Source: Aminicenans sp964648465
Lineage (GTDB): Bacteria > Acidobacteriota > Aminicenantia > Aminicenantales > Aminicenantaceae
Length of the DNA stretch: 24,621 bases
NCBI GenBank assembly: GCA_964648465.1
Contig: CAZYMU010000036.1
Coordinates: 1 to 24,621, forward strand
Direction: 5' to 3'
Part shown: piece by piece, positions 23,483 to 24,621 of the stretch
Layout of the letters: each line of letters starts with the position of its first letter
Numbering within the stretch: the stretch's first letter is position 1
The notes under the pieces: model-generated
What the model was told of the DNA's origin: nothing
Database searches by the model: none
What the model saw: only the letters and a program-made list of their open reading frames with translations
Translations under genes and position numbers: made by a program

Positions 23483-24142
23483 ATGAAAACAAAAAATATT
23501 GTAGCTGTCGGATTTACTTTGTTTCTTATATGTTCGTTAGTTTATGCTGGAAGCACGGATGGAACTCTGGTTCAACAAATGAAGGATAAGGCGCTTTCAC
23601 AGAAATATGTAAGGTTTTTAGAGCAGGCACGAGATGTTATGACTTTCCGCGAAAAAGAGGTTTTCATGCAGCTAATTTCAGATAAGGATAGGGACATTTT
23701 TATTAAACGTTTTTGGTTAAGAAAAGAGCAGGGAAAAAAATTAATTAGGAATAACATCAGCACTTTGATGTTATTAAGAATGACGCAGGCATTGGATCTA
23801 ACAGAAAGCCAGACATCAAAAATTTTCCCCAAGGTGAATGAAATCGAAAAGGAAAAAATAGAGACAAATACTCAACTGGGCAAACAGATAAGAGAACTCA
23901 GGTTGATTTTGAAGCAGGAAAATCCTGATGAACAGGAAATTACAAATAAAATCAATAATATTAAGCAATTAAAGCTTCGTCTAAAAAGCAGGGAAGAGGA
24001 ATTTGAAATATTCCTTAGAGATAATCTTACATTAATCCAGCAAGCGAAGTATTTAGTATTTGCACAGGATTTTTATAGAGGATTAAGGCAGACATTAGAG
24101 AAAGCAAGGTTGCAGAAGCAGGGACGCCAGATCAAAAACTAG
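23483..24142 (+). CDS. Periplasmic Spy/CpxP-like protein with GWxTD-type N-terminal segment
   Basis: A 219-aa exported protein. The signal peptide is 1-22 (cut after VYA). Residues 50-80 (MTFREKEVFMQLISDKDRDIFIKRFWLRK, about 53-81) resemble the opening of GWxTD-domain proteins, in which an E/R-rich helix is followed by DEERD-x-FI-x-x-FW-x-R. The rest is long helical with LTxxQ motifs LTESQ (106-110) and LTLIQ (182-186), the hallmark of Spy/CpxP/ZraP periplasmic chaperones, and strongly charged coiled-coil helices between. AGGAGG (23471-23476) precedes the ATG. As the third gene behind sigma and anti-sigma factors it likely senses or buffers envelope stress. The GWxTD-Spy combination is an inference from motifs. 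Confidence 0.75.
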   Translation: MKTKNIVAVGFTLFLICSLVYAGSTDGTLVQQMKDKALSQKYVRFLEQARDVMTFREKEVFMQLISDKDRDIFIKRFWLRKEQGKKLIRNNISTLMLLRMTQALDLTESQTSKIFPKVNEIEKEKIETNTQLGKQIRELRLILKQENPDEQEITNKINNIKQLKLRLKSREEEFEIFLRDNLTLIQQAKYLVFAQDFYRGLRQTLEKARLQKQGRQIKN

Positions 24143-24181
24143 GAGCAGTATTAATCTTATCTAAATAATTTATCGGAATTC

Positions 24182-24306
24182 TTTACCCTATGGGCGAGCC
24201 GATCTTACTGCATCTGCTTCGTTACAGCGCATTCGTGGTGAAGGACCACAACTTCATGCGCTGTGCCTTGCATCTGCAGCAACCTTGACTCGTGAATAAT
24301 CCAGGT
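24182..24306. repeat. Intergenic repeat element, copy C (right part only)
   Basis: These 125 bp match copy B (12408-12532) without gaps at 117 positions. The right end TGAATAATCCAGG is the exact form of the inverted end CCTGGRTTATTCA, but no left end is visible upstream, so this copy seems 5'-truncated. The hairpin ACAGCGCA/TGCGCTGT (24224-24231, 24257-24264) enclosing GTGGT/ACCAC (24235-24239, 24245-24249) is perfect here. The rest of the 430-bp gap before the tRNA is AT-rich with no supported gene. Confidence 0.85.
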
Positions 24307-24408
24307 TAATTATAAATGGAAAAATTGGTTTTTTTGTCAGCAATGAAATAACCGAATTCAATGTAAAAAAGATCTGAAAAATTAGGGAAACTCCAGCGAA
24401 AATAGTTC

Positions 24409-24437
24409 TTGACAAAGGAGATGAAGTCATTTAAAAT
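24409..24437 (+). promoter_or_regulatory. Consensus promoter upstream of tRNA-Thr
   Basis: TTGACA (24409-24414), 17 bases and TAAAAT (24432-24437) match at 6/6 and 5/6. The predicted start at about 24444 leaves a leader of roughly 128 nt before the tRNA, containing overlapping weak hairpins (GAGTA/TACTC and AAAGAG/CTCTTT around 24473-24502) followed by a T run. Confidence 0.65.
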
Positions 24438-24571
24438 TCTTCAAGTATTTTTTTATGTTTTATTCGGATTTAAAAGAGGTGAGTATAGAGAAGTACTCTT
24501 TATAAATTTTTTCTTATTTATTCCCAAAAAATAAAGATAAGGTAGTTAGAAGATTCTAGGTAGTAAATTTT

Positions 24572-24621
24572 GCCAGCGTAGCTCAGTTGGTAGAGCAGCT
24601 GATTTGTAATCAGCGGGTCGG
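24572..24621 (+). tRNA. tRNA-Thr (anticodon UGU), cut by the window end
   Basis: The acceptor 5' strand GCCAGCG (24572-24578) is followed by TA, a D-arm GCTC...GAGC (24581-24596), the anticodon stem GCTGA/TCAGC (24598-24602, 24610-24614) and loop TTTGTAA with anticodon TGT (24605-24607). The variable loop begins GGGTCGG at the window edge; the T-arm and 3' acceptor strand lie outside. The first 50 nt are canonical for bacterial tRNA-Thr reading ACA. Confidence 0.95.

Overview
This is a 24.6 kb low-GC (AT-rich) chromosomal window from a diderm (Gram-negative-type) bacterium. An outer-membrane beta-barrel protein, FtsEX/RodZ, an NtrY/NtrX pair and a periplasmic Spy-like protein all point to two membranes. 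Several features fit the Acidobacteriota / Candidatus Aminicenantes neighbourhood better than Proteobacteria: a fused tandem MinD/ferredoxin ATPase, a double-domain ThyX, a small TM2/DUF6677-like membrane protein, and a GWxTD-type segment. That placement is an inference, not a proven assignment. Most genes are housekeeping genes. No phage, CRISPR array or complete transposon is visible.

Layout. (1) 274-2091 (+): one polypeptide holding two MinD-type ATPases, each with two [4Fe-4S] motifs. (2) 2093-10297 (-): a seven-gene run, read ftsE, ftsX, rodZ, ntrY, ntrX, mgtE, recO, linking division/wall growth to an envelope-sensing two-component system, Mg2+ transport and DNA repair. A second promoter lies directly before rodZ. 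(3) 10298-10505: leader region of ftsE carrying a short repeat element. (4) 10506-11047 (-): two small membrane proteins, one only 58 aa. (5) 11263-12273 (+): outer-membrane porin-like protein. (6) 12273-12548: a 260-bp repeat element with inverted ends. (7) 12646-20181 (+): purA, nadA, nth, then amrS-archease-rtcB, then the double-domain thyX. (8) 20212-22155 (-): purB-purN, with a consensus promoter. (9) 22295-24142 (+): ECF sigma factor, zinc-finger anti-sigma factor and a Spy/CpxP-like periplasmic protein, a classic envelope-stress layout. (10) 24143-24621: another copy of the repeat, a consensus promoter and the 5' two thirds of tRNA-Thr(UGU).

The most notable observations are these. The two ThyX halves keep complementary parts of the canonical active site. 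ftsX has no ATG/GTG/TTG start and seems to begin at ATT inside the ftsE stop (TGATT). Three genes (rodZ, thyX, the DUF6677-like gene) have good -35/-10 boxes so close to the start codon that their mRNAs should be leaderless or nearly so. A dispersed intergenic repeat family has inverted ends related to CCTGGRTTATTCA, and two of its copies match at 117 of 125 positions. The NtrX-like regulator has a degenerate GAFTGA loop.
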